A stretch of DNA of 64,000 bases, taken from assembly GCA_963755085.1 (NCBI GenBank), contig CAVWIN010000005.1, forward strand, positions 124,001-188,000, given 5' to 3'. The notes under the pieces were generated by a model. That model had not been told where the DNA came from. It searched no databases and saw nothing but the letters and a program-made list of their open reading frames with translations. Source of the DNA: JACVRM01 sp963755085 (GTDB lineage Bacteria; Actinomycetota; Thermoleophilia; Gaiellales; Gaiellaceae). Position 1 is the first letter of the stretch. Every line of letters starts with the position of its first letter. A program made the translations under genes and the position numbers. Positions 24,154 to 32,702 of the stretch are shown here, piece by piece.

Positions 24154-25356
24154 GTGCGTCGCTTTGCCCGCATCGCGCTCGCCGCCGCCTGCCTGGCCGG
24201 CGTCGTCGTGCCAGCCTCGCCGGCGGGCCACGTCGATGTCGGCATCCGGCTGGCGAAGGCGCTCGCCGTCCCCCACGCCGGCGTGACGGCCGCACTCGCG
24301 GTCGACCTCGAAAGCGGCGACGTGCTCTTCCACCGCCGCGCCCAGCTCGGGCTCGTCCCGGCCTCGAACGAGAAGCTGGGCGTCACCTACACGGCCCTGG
24401 CCGTGCTCGGCCCGAACTACCGCATCGACACGACGGTGTTCGGCGAGGGCGAGCTGATCGACGGCGTCTGGCACGGCGACCTCGTCCTCAAGGGCTTCGG
24501 CGACCCGACCCTCACGCGCGGCGACCTCCGCCGCCTGGCGGCGCAGCTGCGCGACGGCGGCGTGCGGCGCGTCACCGGCGCAGTGCTCGGCGACGAGAGC
24601 TTCTTCGACGCCATGCGCGTCGGCCCGCTCTGGAAGCCGAGCTTCTACATCAGCGAGTCGCCGCCGCTTTCCGCCCTCACCGTCGACCGCGCCAGCTACC
24701 GGGGCATCGTCAGCTCCCAGCCGGCGTTCGCCGCCGCGAGCGCGTTCCGCGGCCTGCTCCTCAGAGCCGGGATCCAGGTGGCCGGGCCGGCCGGCACAGG
24801 GCGCGCCGACGGCGCCGCCTTCCCGCTCGCCACCGTGCGCTCGGTGCCGATGTCCGTGCTCGTCCGCTGGATGAACCGCGACAGCGACAACTTCATGGCC
24901 GAGCTCCTGCTCAAGCAGCTCGGCGCCGTCGAGAATCAGCAGGGCACGACGGCGCGCGGCACAGAGGTCGTCCGGCGCACGCTCGCCGCCGTCGGCGTGC
25001 CGCTCGTGGGCGTCCGGCTCGTGGACGGCAGCGGCCTCTCCCCGTACGACCGCCTGACCGCCGGCGCGCTGGTCGGCATCCTCGAGGCGGCCTGGAAGGA
25101 TCCCGCCATCCGCAAGCCGTTCGTGGCCAGCCTGCCGGTCGCGGGCATCGCAGGGACACTCTCCGACCGGCTGCGCACCCCGCCGGCGCGCGGGCACGTG
25201 ATCGCGAAGACCGGCACCACCAACACTGCCTCGACGCTCGCCGGCTACGTGCGCGCGCGATTCGCGTTCGCGGTCATGAACAACGGCCGGCCCGTGAACA
25301 CGGACTCGGCGCGGCGCGCCCAGGACCGCTTCGCCGCAGTGCTAGCCGCCCAGTAG
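24154..25356 (+). CDS. dacB: D-alanyl-D-alanine carboxypeptidase/endopeptidase (PBP4/DacB family)
   Basis: A 400-residue class C low-molecular-weight penicillin-binding protein. Residues 1-24 form a signal peptide (ALAAACLAGVVVPASPA). Catalytic motifs are SNEK (Ser71, Lys74), SDN (244-246) and KTG (352-354). The region between SxxK and SxN contains the extra domain typical of PBP4. It would trim peptidoglycan pentapeptides and cut crosslinks in the cell wall. The GTG start lies 6 nt after CAATCT. The 3' end overlaps the convergent ligA by 15 nt. Confidence 0.92.
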   Translation: MRRFARIALAAACLAGVVVPASPAGHVDVGIRLAKALAVPHAGVTAALAVDLESGDVLFHRRAQLGLVPASNEKLGVTYTALAVLGPNYRIDTTVFGEGELIDGVWHGDLVLKGFGDPTLTRGDLRRLAAQLRDGGVRRVTGAVLGDESFFDAMRVGPLWKPSFYISESPPLSALTVDRASYRGIVSSQPAFAAASAFRGLLLRAGIQVAGPAGTGRADGAAFPLATVRSVPMSVLVRWMNRDSDNFMAELLLKQLGAVENQQGTTARGTEVVRRTLAAVGVPLVGVRLVDGSGLSPYDRLTAGALVGILEAAWKDPAIRKPFVASLPVAGIAGTLSDRLRTPPARGHVIAKTGTTNTASTLAGYVRARFAFAVMNNGRPVNTDSARRAQDRFAAVLAAQ

Positions 25357-27348
25357 GGCGTTCAGGTCGGCCTCGGTGAGCACGGGCGTCCCGTGCTTCT
25401 CCGCGCCCCGCACCTTCGAGCCACCCGGCTCCTCGCCGACGATCAGCCCCGTCGTCTTCTTGGAGACGGAGCTGGCGACCTTCGCGCCGAGCGCCTCGAG
25501 CGCCGCACTCGCCGCCTCGCGCGTCAGCGACTCGAGCGTGCCGGTGATCACGTACGTGGTGCCGGTCAGGCGTCCCTCCGGCGCGGGCTCCTCCTCCTGC
25601 ACGTCCAGGAGCGGCCAGAGCTCGGCCACGAGCGCCTTGTTGGCCTCGTCCGCGAACCACTCGACGATTGCCTCGGCGCGCTCGGGGCCGAGGCCCTCGC
25701 AGGCCATGATCTCCTCCTGCGACGCGGCGCCCAGACGCTCGATCGTCCCGAAATGGCGGGCGAGCGCCTGGCCGGTGACCCAGCCGACGTCGGGGATGTT
25801 GAGGCCGAACAGCACGCGCCCGAGCGGCAGCGTGCGTGAGACCGCGATCGCGTCGATCACGTTCGTCGCGCTCGTCTCCTGGAACCCGTCGAGCTCGAGC
25901 AGCTGCTCCTTGGTCAAGCGGTAGAGGTCGGGCAGCGACCGCAGAAGCCCGAGCTCCCAGAGGCGCCCGACGAGCCGCTCGCCGACGCCTTCGATGTCGG
26001 CCGCGGCCATCACCCAGTTGTTGAGCGTCTCGAGGCCGCGCGACGGACAGGCGCGATTCGGGCAGCGATGCATGACCTCGCCCTCCGGCCTGATCACCTC
26101 GACGCCGCAGAGCGGGCACGTCTTCGGCATGCGGAACGGCTTCGTACCGGGCTCGTGCGGGCCGGCGGGGCCGACGATCTGCGGGATCACGTCGCCCGCG
26201 CGCTGGACGATGACGATGTCGCCCTCGCGGATGTCCTTGCGGTTGATGTCCTCCTCGTTGTGGAGCGTCGCGCGGGAGACGGTCACGCCGCCGACCTCGA
26301 CCGGCTCCAGCATCGCCCAGGGGTTGAGCGCGCCCGTCCGGCCGACCCGGATGGCGATCTTGTTGAGGCGCGTCTGCGCCGTCATCGGGGCCCACTTGTA
26401 GGCCCGCGCCCAGCGCGGCCGTCCGTGCAGCGCGCCGAGCCGCTCCTGCTGGTCGACCGAGTCGACCTTGATCACGATGCCGTCGATCTCGTAGTCGAGC
26501 TCGACCCGCCGCGTCTCCCACTCGGCGCAGCGCCGCGCCACCTCCTCGATCGACTCGAGCCGTTCGACGAAGGGATTGGTGCGGAAGCCGTGCGCGCGCA
26601 GCCAGTCGAGCGTCTCCGACTGCGTCGCGAACTCGAGGCCCTCGCGTGCGCCGGTGCCGTAGACCCACACGGCGAGCGGCCGGTCGGCCGTGATGGCCGA
26701 ATTCTTCTGCCGCAGCGAGCCTGCCGCGGCGTTGCGCGGGTTCGGCGCCAGCTTCTGGTTCGTGCCGGCGAGGCGCTCGTTCAGCGCGCGGAAGCCGGAC
26801 AGGGGCAGGTAGACCTCGCCGCGCACCTCGAGCAGCGGCGGCGCACCGTCGCCGCGCATGCGCAGCGGCACCGACCTGATCGTGCGCAGGTTGACCGTGA
26901 CGTCCTCGCCCTGGACGCCGTCGCCCCGCGTCGCCCCCCGTGTCAGCACCCCGTTCTCGTACGTCAGGTTGATCGCGAGGCCGTCGATCTTCGGCTCGAT
27001 CACGAACTGGACCGGCTCGTCGGTTCCGAGCCGCTTGCTGACGTCCTCGGCCCACTTCGCGAGCTGCTCGGCGGTCGTCACCTTCTCCAGCGACCCCATC
27101 GGAACGACGTGCGCGACCTTCGTGAAGCGATCCGTCGGCGGCGCGCCGACCCGCTGCGTCGGCGAGGTCGGCACCCGGAGCTCCGGGTTGGCCTCCTCGA
27201 GCGCGACGAGCTCGTCGTAGAGGCGGTCGTACTCGGCGTCCGAGATCTCCGGGTCATCGAGCACGTGGTAGCGGTACAGGTGGTGGTCGAGCTGCTTGCT
27301 CAGCTCCTCGACGCGCTCCGCCGGAGAGACCGCCCTAGACGACGCCAA
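25342..27348 (-). CDS. ligA: NAD-dependent DNA ligase
   Basis: A 668-residue NAD-dependent ligase that seals Okazaki fragments. The adenylation domain has the nucleophile Lys120 in EPKIDGLAI. An OB fold follows, then a four-cysteine zinc finger (CPLCG...HRCPNRACP), a helix-hairpin-helix region (IEGVGERLVGRLWELGLL and NIPDVGWVTGQALA) and a C-terminal BRCT domain (GTTYVITGTLESLTREAASAALEALGAKV). The TTG at 27348 has GGAGGAG 3 nt upstream and overlaps the HAD gene end by 14 nt; no other start codon precedes the conserved N-terminus. Length equals that of typical LigA. Confidence 0.95.
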   Translation of the reverse strand: MASSRAVSPAERVEELSKQLDHHLYRYHVLDDPEISDAEYDRLYDELVALEEANPELRVPTSPTQRVGAPPTDRFTKVAHVVPMGSLEKVTTAEQLAKWAEDVSKRLGTDEPVQFVIEPKIDGLAINLTYENGVLTRGATRGDGVQGEDVTVNLRTIRSVPLRMRGDGAPPLLEVRGEVYLPLSGFRALNERLAGTNQKLAPNPRNAAAGSLRQKNSAITADRPLAVWVYGTGAREGLEFATQSETLDWLRAHGFRTNPFVERLESIEEVARRCAEWETRRVELDYEIDGIVIKVDSVDQQERLGALHGRPRWARAYKWAPMTAQTRLNKIAIRVGRTGALNPWAMLEPVEVGGVTVSRATLHNEEDINRKDIREGDIVIVQRAGDVIPQIVGPAGPHEPGTKPFRMPKTCPLCGVEVIRPEGEVMHRCPNRACPSRGLETLNNWVMAAADIEGVGERLVGRLWELGLLRSLPDLYRLTKEQLLELDGFQETSATNVIDAIAVSRTLPLGRVLFGLNIPDVGWVTGQALARHFGTIERLGAASQEEIMACEGLGPERAEAIVEWFADEANKALVAELWPLLDVQEEEPAPEGRLTGTTYVITGTLESLTREAASAALEALGAKVASSVSKKTTGLIVGEEPGGSKVRGAEKHGTPVLTEADLNALLGG

Positions 27349-27970
27349 GCAGCTCCTCCGGGCTGTCGATGAGCGCATCCGGCTGCTCAGGCTCCAGCCG
27401 GTCGCGGCCGTGGATGCCGCCCCAGCTGACCCCGATCGCGCCGATCCCGGCGGCCTTCGCGGCCTGCAGGTCGAACGGCGAGTCACCCACGTACGCGGCC
27501 GTCTCGACGGGCGCGCCGTACCGGCCGAGCGCAAGCAGCAGCGCTTCGGGATGCGGCTTGTGCTCGGTCACGTCGTCGCCGTTCACGACGACGTCGAAGT
27601 ACTCGCCGAGCGGCAACAGCTCGAAGGTGAGGTCGACCGTGATGCGGCTCTTGACCGTGACGACGCCCAGCCTCCGGCCGCTGTCGCGCAGCTGCTCGAG
27701 CACGGGCTCGATGCCCGGAAAGAGGCGGATGTCCCGGTACAGCTCCTGGTTGTGCGCGCGGTAGGCGGCGATCAGGTCGTCGACGCGGTCCTCGTCGAAG
27801 GCGGCCATCTGCCGCCGGATGCCGTGCCCGCCGACGCTCGCCATGATCACGTCGTCCTCGTAGCGGCGGCCGAGCACCGTCTGCGTCGCGTGGTGGAACG
27901 AAGCCAGGATGGCGGCGCCGGAGTCGATCAGCGTGCCGTCGAGGTCGAAGAGGACGGTCTCGTAGCGCAC
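27335..27970 (-). CDS. HAD-superfamily phosphatase (phosphoglycolate/pyrophosphatase-like)
   Basis: A 211-residue HAD hydrolase with motif I VLFDLDGTLIDSG, motif II VVTVKSR, motif III HKPHPEALLLAL and motif IV YVGDSPFDLQAA, and a helical cap between I and II. This is the Gph/PpaX type. The GTG at 27970 places motif I seven residues from the N-terminus, and TACGAT lies 6 nt before it. A TTG at 28015 would add 15 residues. It precedes and overlaps ligA. Confidence 0.87.
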   Translation of the reverse strand: MRYETVLFDLDGTLIDSGAAILASFHHATQTVLGRRYEDDVIMASVGGHGIRRQMAAFDEDRVDDLIAAYRAHNQELYRDIRLFPGIEPVLEQLRDSGRRLGVVTVKSRITVDLTFELLPLGEYFDVVVNGDDVTEHKPHPEALLLALGRYGAPVETAAYVGDSPFDLQAAKAAGIGAIGVSWGGIHGRDRLEPEQPDALIDSPEELLGVV

Positions 27971-27976
27971 CGGCTC

Positions 27977-27982
27977 ATCGTA
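27977..27982 (-). promoter_or_regulatory. -10 box of a likely leaderless promoter (HAD-ligA operon)
   Basis: On the minus strand TACGAT is followed by GAGCCG and the GTG at 27970. It is the same six bases and spacing as at the Nif3-like gene (12466-12471). Confidence 0.48.
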
Positions 27983-28039
27983 TGTAGCCAGGGGTTGCGC
28001 GGTGCGAACGGGCAAACCGACCGCACCGCGCTGATCGTG

Positions 28040-28696
28040 CTAGCCCTGAAGGTGTACGTCCACCTTCGTCTCGCTGCCGGCGGTGCGCTCGATGGCGATC
28101 ACCGCATCACGAGATACGGCCGGGAACTCGGCGTAGGCCACATTGTTATCGATGCTCGTGGGAATCGCTTTCCCGTCGACTGTCAGTACCAGCGACGCGA
28201 CTTCATCGGATGCGATGCCGGTGAAGCTACTCGGGTCCTGCTCAGTTCCGCCGCCGATCGTCCACAACAGTCCGGGCGTTCCCTCCCGAACGGTGCGAGG
28301 ACAGACTCCAGCGCCGCCCGTGACGATGAAGCAGATCGAACCGGTGCTCGTTTTGAATGCGTAGACGGCCCGGGCGCTGGTCCCGAGTTCCCCGCGAAGC
28401 AGCCGAACCCGTGAGAGTGCAGCTGCGGGGTCCGTGTCGCGGGCATGCGCAGCCGTTTCGACGAAACGAGAAACGGTCGGCGGAAGTGCGCCGCTGTGCA
28501 CGGGGAGCGCGTTCATTGCGGCCACCCCGGCCGTGAGGCCGGGCGCCGGCGAGCTTGCTTCACCACGGCGGGCGAGCCCGAACGTTGCAGCGATCACGAC
28601 GACGAGCCCGAAAACGAGCGCAATGGCAAGACGACGGCGCCGTCGCTCTCGGGCTGGCAGGGCGTCGTGCACAGGTGTTTCGCCGTGCCATCTCAC
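28040..28696 (-). CDS. Single-pass membrane protein of unknown function
   Basis: A 218-residue protein with a basic N-terminal stretch (ARERRRRRLA), one membrane helix (IALVFGLVVVIAATFGLA, about 21-38) and an extracytoplasmic domain with two cysteines (SICFIV, GVCPRT) that may form a disulfide. The GTG at 28696 was chosen because AGGAGG lies 8 nt before it; a TTG at 28738 would add 14 residues. Third-position GC is visibly lower than in its neighbours, which suggests recent acquisition. I do not recognise the family. Confidence 0.7.
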   Translation of the reverse strand: MRWHGETPVHDALPARERRRRRLAIALVFGLVVVIAATFGLARRGEASSPAPGLTAGVAAMNALPVHSGALPPTVSRFVETAAHARDTDPAAALSRVRLLRGELGTSARAVYAFKTSTGSICFIVTGGAGVCPRTVREGTPGLLWTIGGGTEQDPSSFTGIASDEVASLVLTVDGKAIPTSIDNNVAYAEFPAVSRDAVIAIERTAGSETKVDVHLQG

Positions 28697-28862
28697 ATCG
28701 ACCACCTCCTCAGCGCATGGCTTGCGGCGATTACTCAAAGTCTCCAGCTAGCGCCTGGCGGAGTAATCCGCGCGTCCGCTGATCAGCGCTTCGGCTACCC
28801 GGCCGCCGGTCGTCCCGCCGCGACGCACGCGACGGCCAACGAGTGCCCCATAGCGGCGTACG
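28697..28862. other. Spacer between truA and the membrane-protein gene
   Basis: A 166-nt gap that ends the ribosomal superoperon. It holds the AGGAGG ribosome site of the downstream gene and a perfect 12-nt palindrome CGCTGATCAGCG at 28777-28788. No T-tract terminator and no clear promoter were seen. Confidence 0.4.
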
Positions 28863-29579
28863 TCAGTACCCGACGGCCGTCAGGTAGAGCCCCCAGGGCG
28901 GCGCCGTCGTTCCCGCGTCGGCGCGAGGCCCGCCCTCGAGCAACCGCTCGAGCTCGCCGGGGGTCAGCTCGAGCATCGAACCGACGAGGGTCCTGACCAT
29001 GCGGCGCAGGAAGCTGTCGGCGGTGATCTCGAAGACGAGCACGTGTCCCTCGCGACGCCAGACGGCCGTCTCGACCGTGCGGACGAAGACCTCGTGCTGC
29101 GTCTGCGTCGGGGTGAAGGCTCGGAAGTCGTGCCGGCCAAGGATCAGCGCCGCCGACTCGGCCAGCGCGCCCTCGTCGACGGGCCGCGCGACCCACCAGC
29201 TGCGCCGCCGCTCGAACGGCGACGGCTCGGGGCGGCGCCAGATGCGGTAGCGGTACGAGCGCGAGCACGCCGCGAAACGTGCGTGGAAGTCATCGGCGGC
29301 CTGCTCCGCTGCTCCGACGGCGACGTCGCCGGGCAGGACGGCGTTCAGTGCCGCCGCGGCTCGACCTGGCGGCGGCCCACCGTCGGCCTCGAGGCTGGCC
29401 ACGTTGGCCAGCGCGTGCACGCCGGTGTCGGTGCGGCCGGCGATCGCCAGCCCGCCCCACTCCGGGAACACGGTGTCGAGGGCGGCGCGGAGCTCGCCCT
29501 CGACGGTGCGAAGCCCGGGCTGGGCGGCCCAGCCGTGGAAGTCGGTGCCGTCGTACTCGAGCTCGAGGCGCAGCCGCAC
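28863..29579 (-). CDS. truA: tRNA pseudouridine(38-40) synthase TruA
   Basis: A 238-residue pseudouridine synthase acting on the tRNA anticodon arm. The catalytic Asp51 lies in AGRTDTGVHA; RYRIW and FEITADSFLRRMVR are conserved TruA segments. The start is GTG at 29579, 8 nt after rplQ, so it is the last gene of the alpha-type ribosomal operon. Confidence 0.93.
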   Translation of the reverse strand: MRLRLELEYDGTDFHGWAAQPGLRTVEGELRAALDTVFPEWGGLAIAGRTDTGVHALANVASLEADGGPPPGRAAAALNAVLPGDVAVGAAEQAADDFHARFAACSRSYRYRIWRRPEPSPFERRRSWWVARPVDEGALAESAALILGRHDFRAFTPTQTQHEVFVRTVETAVWRREGHVLVFEITADSFLRRMVRTLVGSMLELTPGELERLLEGGPRADAGTTAPPWGLYLTAVGY

Positions 29580-29587
29580 GCCGGCCT

Positions 29588-30031
29588 CTAGCCGGCGGGT
29601 GTTTCTACTTCCTGCTCTTGCCGCCGGCGGCGGAGCAGTCGCCGACGCTGCTTTTCCTCGGCCGGCCCCTGCGGCGAGTAGTCGACCAGCTCGAGGTAGA
29701 CCATCGGCGCCGCGTCGCCCGGCCGCGGGCCGAGCTTGACGATCCGCGAGTAGCCGCCCGGCCGGTCCGCGAAGCGCGGCGCGACCTCGGCGAACAGCTT
29801 GTGCACCGTCTCCTGCTTGCGCAGGTACGCGAGCGCACGGCGCCGAGCCGCCAGGTCGCCGCGCCGGCCGAGCGTGATCATCTGCTCGGCGATCGGGCGC
29901 ACCTCCTTGGCCTTCGCCTCGGTGGTCTTGATGCGCCCGTGCTCGATCAGCGCGCCCGCCAGGTTGGCGTACAGCGCCTTGCGGTGGGCGCTGTCGCGCC
30001 CGAGCTTGCGGCCGGAGCGGCGATGGCGCAT
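29588..30031 (-). CDS. rplQ: 50S ribosomal protein L17
   Basis: A 147-residue L17 beginning MRHRRSGRKLGRDSAHRKAL, with KTTEAKAKEVRPIAEQMI and YSRIVKLGPRPGDAAPM. After the core it has a basic tail (RRRLLRRRRQ) of about 25 residues. It starts 4 nt after rpoA. Confidence 0.96.
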   Translation of the reverse strand: MRHRRSGRKLGRDSAHRKALYANLAGALIEHGRIKTTEAKAKEVRPIAEQMITLGRRGDLAARRRALAYLRKQETVHKLFAEVAPRFADRPGGYSRIVKLGPRPGDAAPMVYLELVDYSPQGPAEEKQRRRLLRRRRQEQEVETPAG

Positions 30032-30035
30032 GGCG

Positions 30036-31004
30036 CTACTCGTCGCCCCGCAGGGTGAGCCCGTGCGCCGAGAGGGTCTCCTTGACCTCCTCGATGGACT
30101 TCTTGCCGAAGTTCGGGATCGCGGCGAGCTCGTTCTCGGTCTTGCCGACCAGGTCGCCGATCGTCTCGATGCCGACGCGCTTGAGGCAGTTGTACGAGCG
30201 GACGCCCAGCTCGAGCTCCTCGATCGGGAAGTTCTCCATCCCGTGCGCGAGCGACGGCTCGGCGGCCTCGGCGGCCGCAGCGGCCTCGCCGAAGCCCTCG
30301 ATCTTGTCCACGTCGGTGAAGATCGCGAGCTGCCGGATGAGGATGTCGGCGGCCTGGCCGATCGCATCGCGCGGCTCGATCGAGCCGTCCGTGGTGATGT
30401 CGAGGCGCAGCTTGTCGTAGTCGGTGCGCTGCCCGACACGGGCGGCCTCGACGTCGTACGAGACGCGCCGCACCGGCGAGAAGATGGCGTCGATCGGGAT
30501 CACGCCGATCGTGTGCTCCGGCCCGCGGTTCAGCTCGGCCGGGACGTAGCCGCGGCCGCGGCCGATCGTGACCGTCATCTCCAGCTTGCCGTTGTCGGAG
30601 AGGTGCGCGATCTCGAGCTCCGGGTTGAGAATCTCGAGGTCGGCAGGCGCCTCGATGTCGCCGGCCGTGACGATGCCGGCGCCGCGCTTCGTAAGCCGGA
30701 CCTCCACCTCGGGCGACGCGCCGTGCAGGCGGCAGATCAGGTTCTTGAGCTGGAGGATGATGTCGGTGACGTCCTCGCGCACGCCCGGCAGCGTGGTGAA
30801 CTCGTGCGCGACGCCCTCGATCTTCACCGAGGTGACGGCGGCGCCCTCCAGCGAGGAGAGCAGCACGCGGCGCAGCGAGTTGCCGAACGTGTAACCGAAG
30901 CCGCGGTCGAGCGGCTCGATCACGAAGACGCCGCGTTCGGCCTCGAGCTCCTCGTGGACGATGCGCGGAATCTGGAACTCCATCAGGGACGTGCGAGTGG
31001 CCAT
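30036..31004 (-). CDS. rpoA: DNA-directed RNA polymerase subunit alpha
   Basis: A 322-residue alpha subunit. The N-terminal assembly domain contains FVIEPLDRGFGYTFGNSLRRVLLSSL and the C-terminal domain, which contacts UP elements and activators, contains ELGVRSYNCLKRVGIETIGDLVGKTENEL. The linker between them is Ala/Glu-rich (about 235-250). Start ATG; 35 nt separate it from rpsD. Confidence 0.97.
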   Translation of the reverse strand: MATRTSLMEFQIPRIVHEELEAERGVFVIEPLDRGFGYTFGNSLRRVLLSSLEGAAVTSVKIEGVAHEFTTLPGVREDVTDIILQLKNLICRLHGASPEVEVRLTKRGAGIVTAGDIEAPADLEILNPELEIAHLSDNGKLEMTVTIGRGRGYVPAELNRGPEHTIGVIPIDAIFSPVRRVSYDVEAARVGQRTDYDKLRLDITTDGSIEPRDAIGQAADILIRQLAIFTDVDKIEGFGEAAAAAEAAEPSLAHGMENFPIEELELGVRSYNCLKRVGIETIGDLVGKTENELAAIPNFGKKSIEEVKETLSAHGLTLRGDE

Positions 31005-31039
31005 TCAGTCAGTCCTTTCCTTGGGCCTGGGATGCCCGG

Positions 31040-31660
31040 TTACTTCGAGTAGAGCTCGACGATCAGCTGCTCCTGGACCGGCGCGTCGATCTCGTCACGC
31101 TCGGGCCACTTGAGCACCTTGCCCGTCAGTCCTTCGTGATCCGCCTGCAGCCACGGTGCGACCGAGGCGGTGAGGTCGGTCGCGTCGCGCACGACGGCCT
31201 CGGCGGCCGACCTGGGCGCGATCGTGACAATGTCGTCCGGACGCGCCTGGAAGCTCGGCACGTTGACCCGCCGGCCGTTCACGTGGAAGTGGCCGTGGCG
31301 GACGAGCTGGCGCGCCTGGGCGCGCGAGGAGGCGAAGCCGAGCCGGTACACGACGTTGTCGAGCCGGGTCTCGAGCATGCGCAGCAGGTTCTCGCCGGTG
31401 ATGCCGGAGCGCCGCGCCGCCTTCTCGTAGTAGTTGCGGAACTGCTTCTCGAGCAGGCCGTAGTAGCGCCGCGCCTTCTGCTTCTCGCGCAGCTGGAGCA
31501 GGTACTCGCTCTGCTTGATGCGGCCGCGGCCGTGCTCGCCCGGCGGGTACGAGCGGCGCTCGACCGGGCACTTGTCGGTCAGGCACTTCTCGCCCTTCAG
31601 GAAGAGCTTCATGCCCTCGCGGCGGCAGTTACGGCATTTCGGGCCGAGCGCGCGGGCCAC
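31040..31660 (-). CDS. rpsD: 30S ribosomal protein S4
   Basis: A 206-residue S4 of the zinc-binding (C+) type, with Cys9, Cys12, Cys26 and Cys31. The S4 RNA-binding motif follows (RLDNVVYRLGFASSRAQARQLVRHGHF). S4 is the usual translational repressor of the alpha operon. The GTG start shares its first base with the rpsK stop (TAGTG), so translation is coupled. Confidence 0.96.
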   Translation of the reverse strand: MARALGPKCRNCRREGMKLFLKGEKCLTDKCPVERRSYPPGEHGRGRIKQSEYLLQLREKQKARRYYGLLEKQFRNYYEKAARRSGITGENLLRMLETRLDNVVYRLGFASSRAQARQLVRHGHFHVNGRRVNVPSFQARPDDIVTIAPRSAAEAVVRDATDLTASVAPWLQADHEGLTGKVLKWPERDEIDAPVQEQLIVELYSK

Positions 31661-32067
31661 TAGACCCTCCTCCGCTTCTTCTGGCGGACGCCGTTGTGCG
31701 CCTGCGGGGTGACGTCGCGGACGCCGAGGATCTCGAGGCCGGCGGCCTGCAGCGAGCGGATGGCGGTCTCGCGGCCGGAGCCCGGGCCCTTCACGAAGAC
31801 CTCGACCTTCTGGAGGCCGTGCTCCATGCCCTTGCGCGCGCACGCGTCAGCGGTGACCTGGGCGGCGAACGGCGTCGACTTGCGCGAGCCCTTGAACCCG
31901 GCCGAGCCGGCGGACTCCCAGACGATCACGTTCCCCTCCTTGTCGGTCAGCGCGACGATCGTGTTGTTGAACGACGTCTTGATGTGCGCCTGGCCGACGG
32001 CGATGTTCTTCTTGACGCGGCGACGGGTGCGACCCCGGGCCGCTGCGGTACGACGAGGAGGCGCCAT
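31660..32067 (-). CDS. rpsK: 30S ribosomal protein S11
   Basis: A 135-residue S11 with GQAHIKTSFNNTIVALTDKEGNV and GPGSGRETAIRSLQAAGLE; the basic C-terminus ends VRQKKRRRV. The N-terminus is a short Arg/Ala-rich segment. The ATG overlaps the rpsM stop by one base. Confidence 0.97.
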   Translation of the reverse strand: MAPPRRTAAARGRTRRRVKKNIAVGQAHIKTSFNNTIVALTDKEGNVIVWESAGSAGFKGSRKSTPFAAQVTADACARKGMEHGLQKVEVFVKGPGSGRETAIRSLQAAGLEILGVRDVTPQAHNGVRQKKRRRV

Positions 32068-32441
32068 TACTTCGCCTTCTTGCCGCGGCCGACGGTCTTC
32101 TTCGGGCCCTTGCGGGTGCGGGCGTTGGTCTTCGTCCGCTGGCCGTTCACGGGCAGGTTGCGGCGGTGGCGGATGCCGCGGTACGAGCCGATCTCGCCGA
32201 GGCGCTTGATCGCCTGCGAGCGCTCGCGGCGCAGGTCGCCCTCCACCTGGAGGTTCGCGTCGATGTGCTCACGGAGACGCGTGACCTCCTCGTCAGTGAG
32301 GTCGCGGACCTTCGTATCCGGCGACACCCCGAGGGCGGCGAGCACCTCGTTGGCCGTCGACCGGCCGATGCCGTAGATGTACGTGAGGCCGATCTCCAGC
32401 CGCTTCTCACGCGGCAGGTTCACGCCTGCGATTCGTGCCAA
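32067..32441 (-). CDS. rpsM: 30S ribosomal protein S13
   Basis: A 124-residue S13 starting ARIAGVNLPREKRLEIGLTY, with the helix-two-turn-helix and the basic C-terminal NARTRKGPKKTVGRGKK tail that reaches tRNA. The start is TTG at 32441, supported by AGGAGG exactly 6 nt upstream; no ATG or GTG fits the conserved N-terminus. Confidence 0.95.
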   Translation of the reverse strand: MARIAGVNLPREKRLEIGLTYIYGIGRSTANEVLAALGVSPDTKVRDLTDEEVTRLREHIDANLQVEGDLRRERSQAIKRLGEIGSYRGIRHRRNLPVNGQRTKTNARTRKGPKKTVGRGKKAK

Positions 32442-32451
32442 CGCGTTCCTC

Positions 32452-32565
32452 CTACCCCTGTCGCTGCTTGTGCCGCGGGTTCGAGCAGATGACCATGGTG
32501 CGCCCATGCCGCTTGATGACGCGGCAGCGCTCGCACATCGGCTTGACAGACGGCCTGACCTTCAA
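32452..32565 (-). CDS. rpmJ: 50S ribosomal protein L36
   Basis: A 37-residue L36: it begins MKVRPSVKPMCERC and ends NPRHKQRQG. The zinc ligands Cys11, Cys14, Cys27 and His32 are all present (C+ form). The start is TTG at 32565, with GAGG 5 nt upstream. It lies 10 nt before rpsM and is too short for most ORF length cut-offs. Confidence 0.93.
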   Translation of the reverse strand: MKVRPSVKPMCERCRVIKRHGRTMVICSNPRHKQRQG

Positions 32566-32662
32566 TTCAACCTCGCTCGTGTTCGCACAAAGCTAGGTCC
32601 ACACGCGCGTGGCGCGCGGACATCGCAAAGAGCGCAGCAGGGCTGCGCGTCGCGGCATCGTA
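32566..32662 (-). promoter_or_regulatory. Internal promoter and structured leader of the rpmJ-rpsM-rpsK-rpsD-rpoA-rplQ operon
   Basis: On the minus strand a TACGAT box (32662-32657) would start transcription near 32650, giving a leader of about 85 nt. It contains a perfect hairpin GCGCAGC-CCT-GCTGCGC and a second GCGCG/CGCGC stem, then the rpmJ ribosome site. No good -35 element is seen. S4 regulates this operon through a leader structure in other bacteria, so these hairpins are candidates for that site. Confidence 0.4.
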
Positions 32663-32702
32663 GCAAACGAGGCACGGCCCGAGACGGTGCTCAGGGCCGC
32701 CT

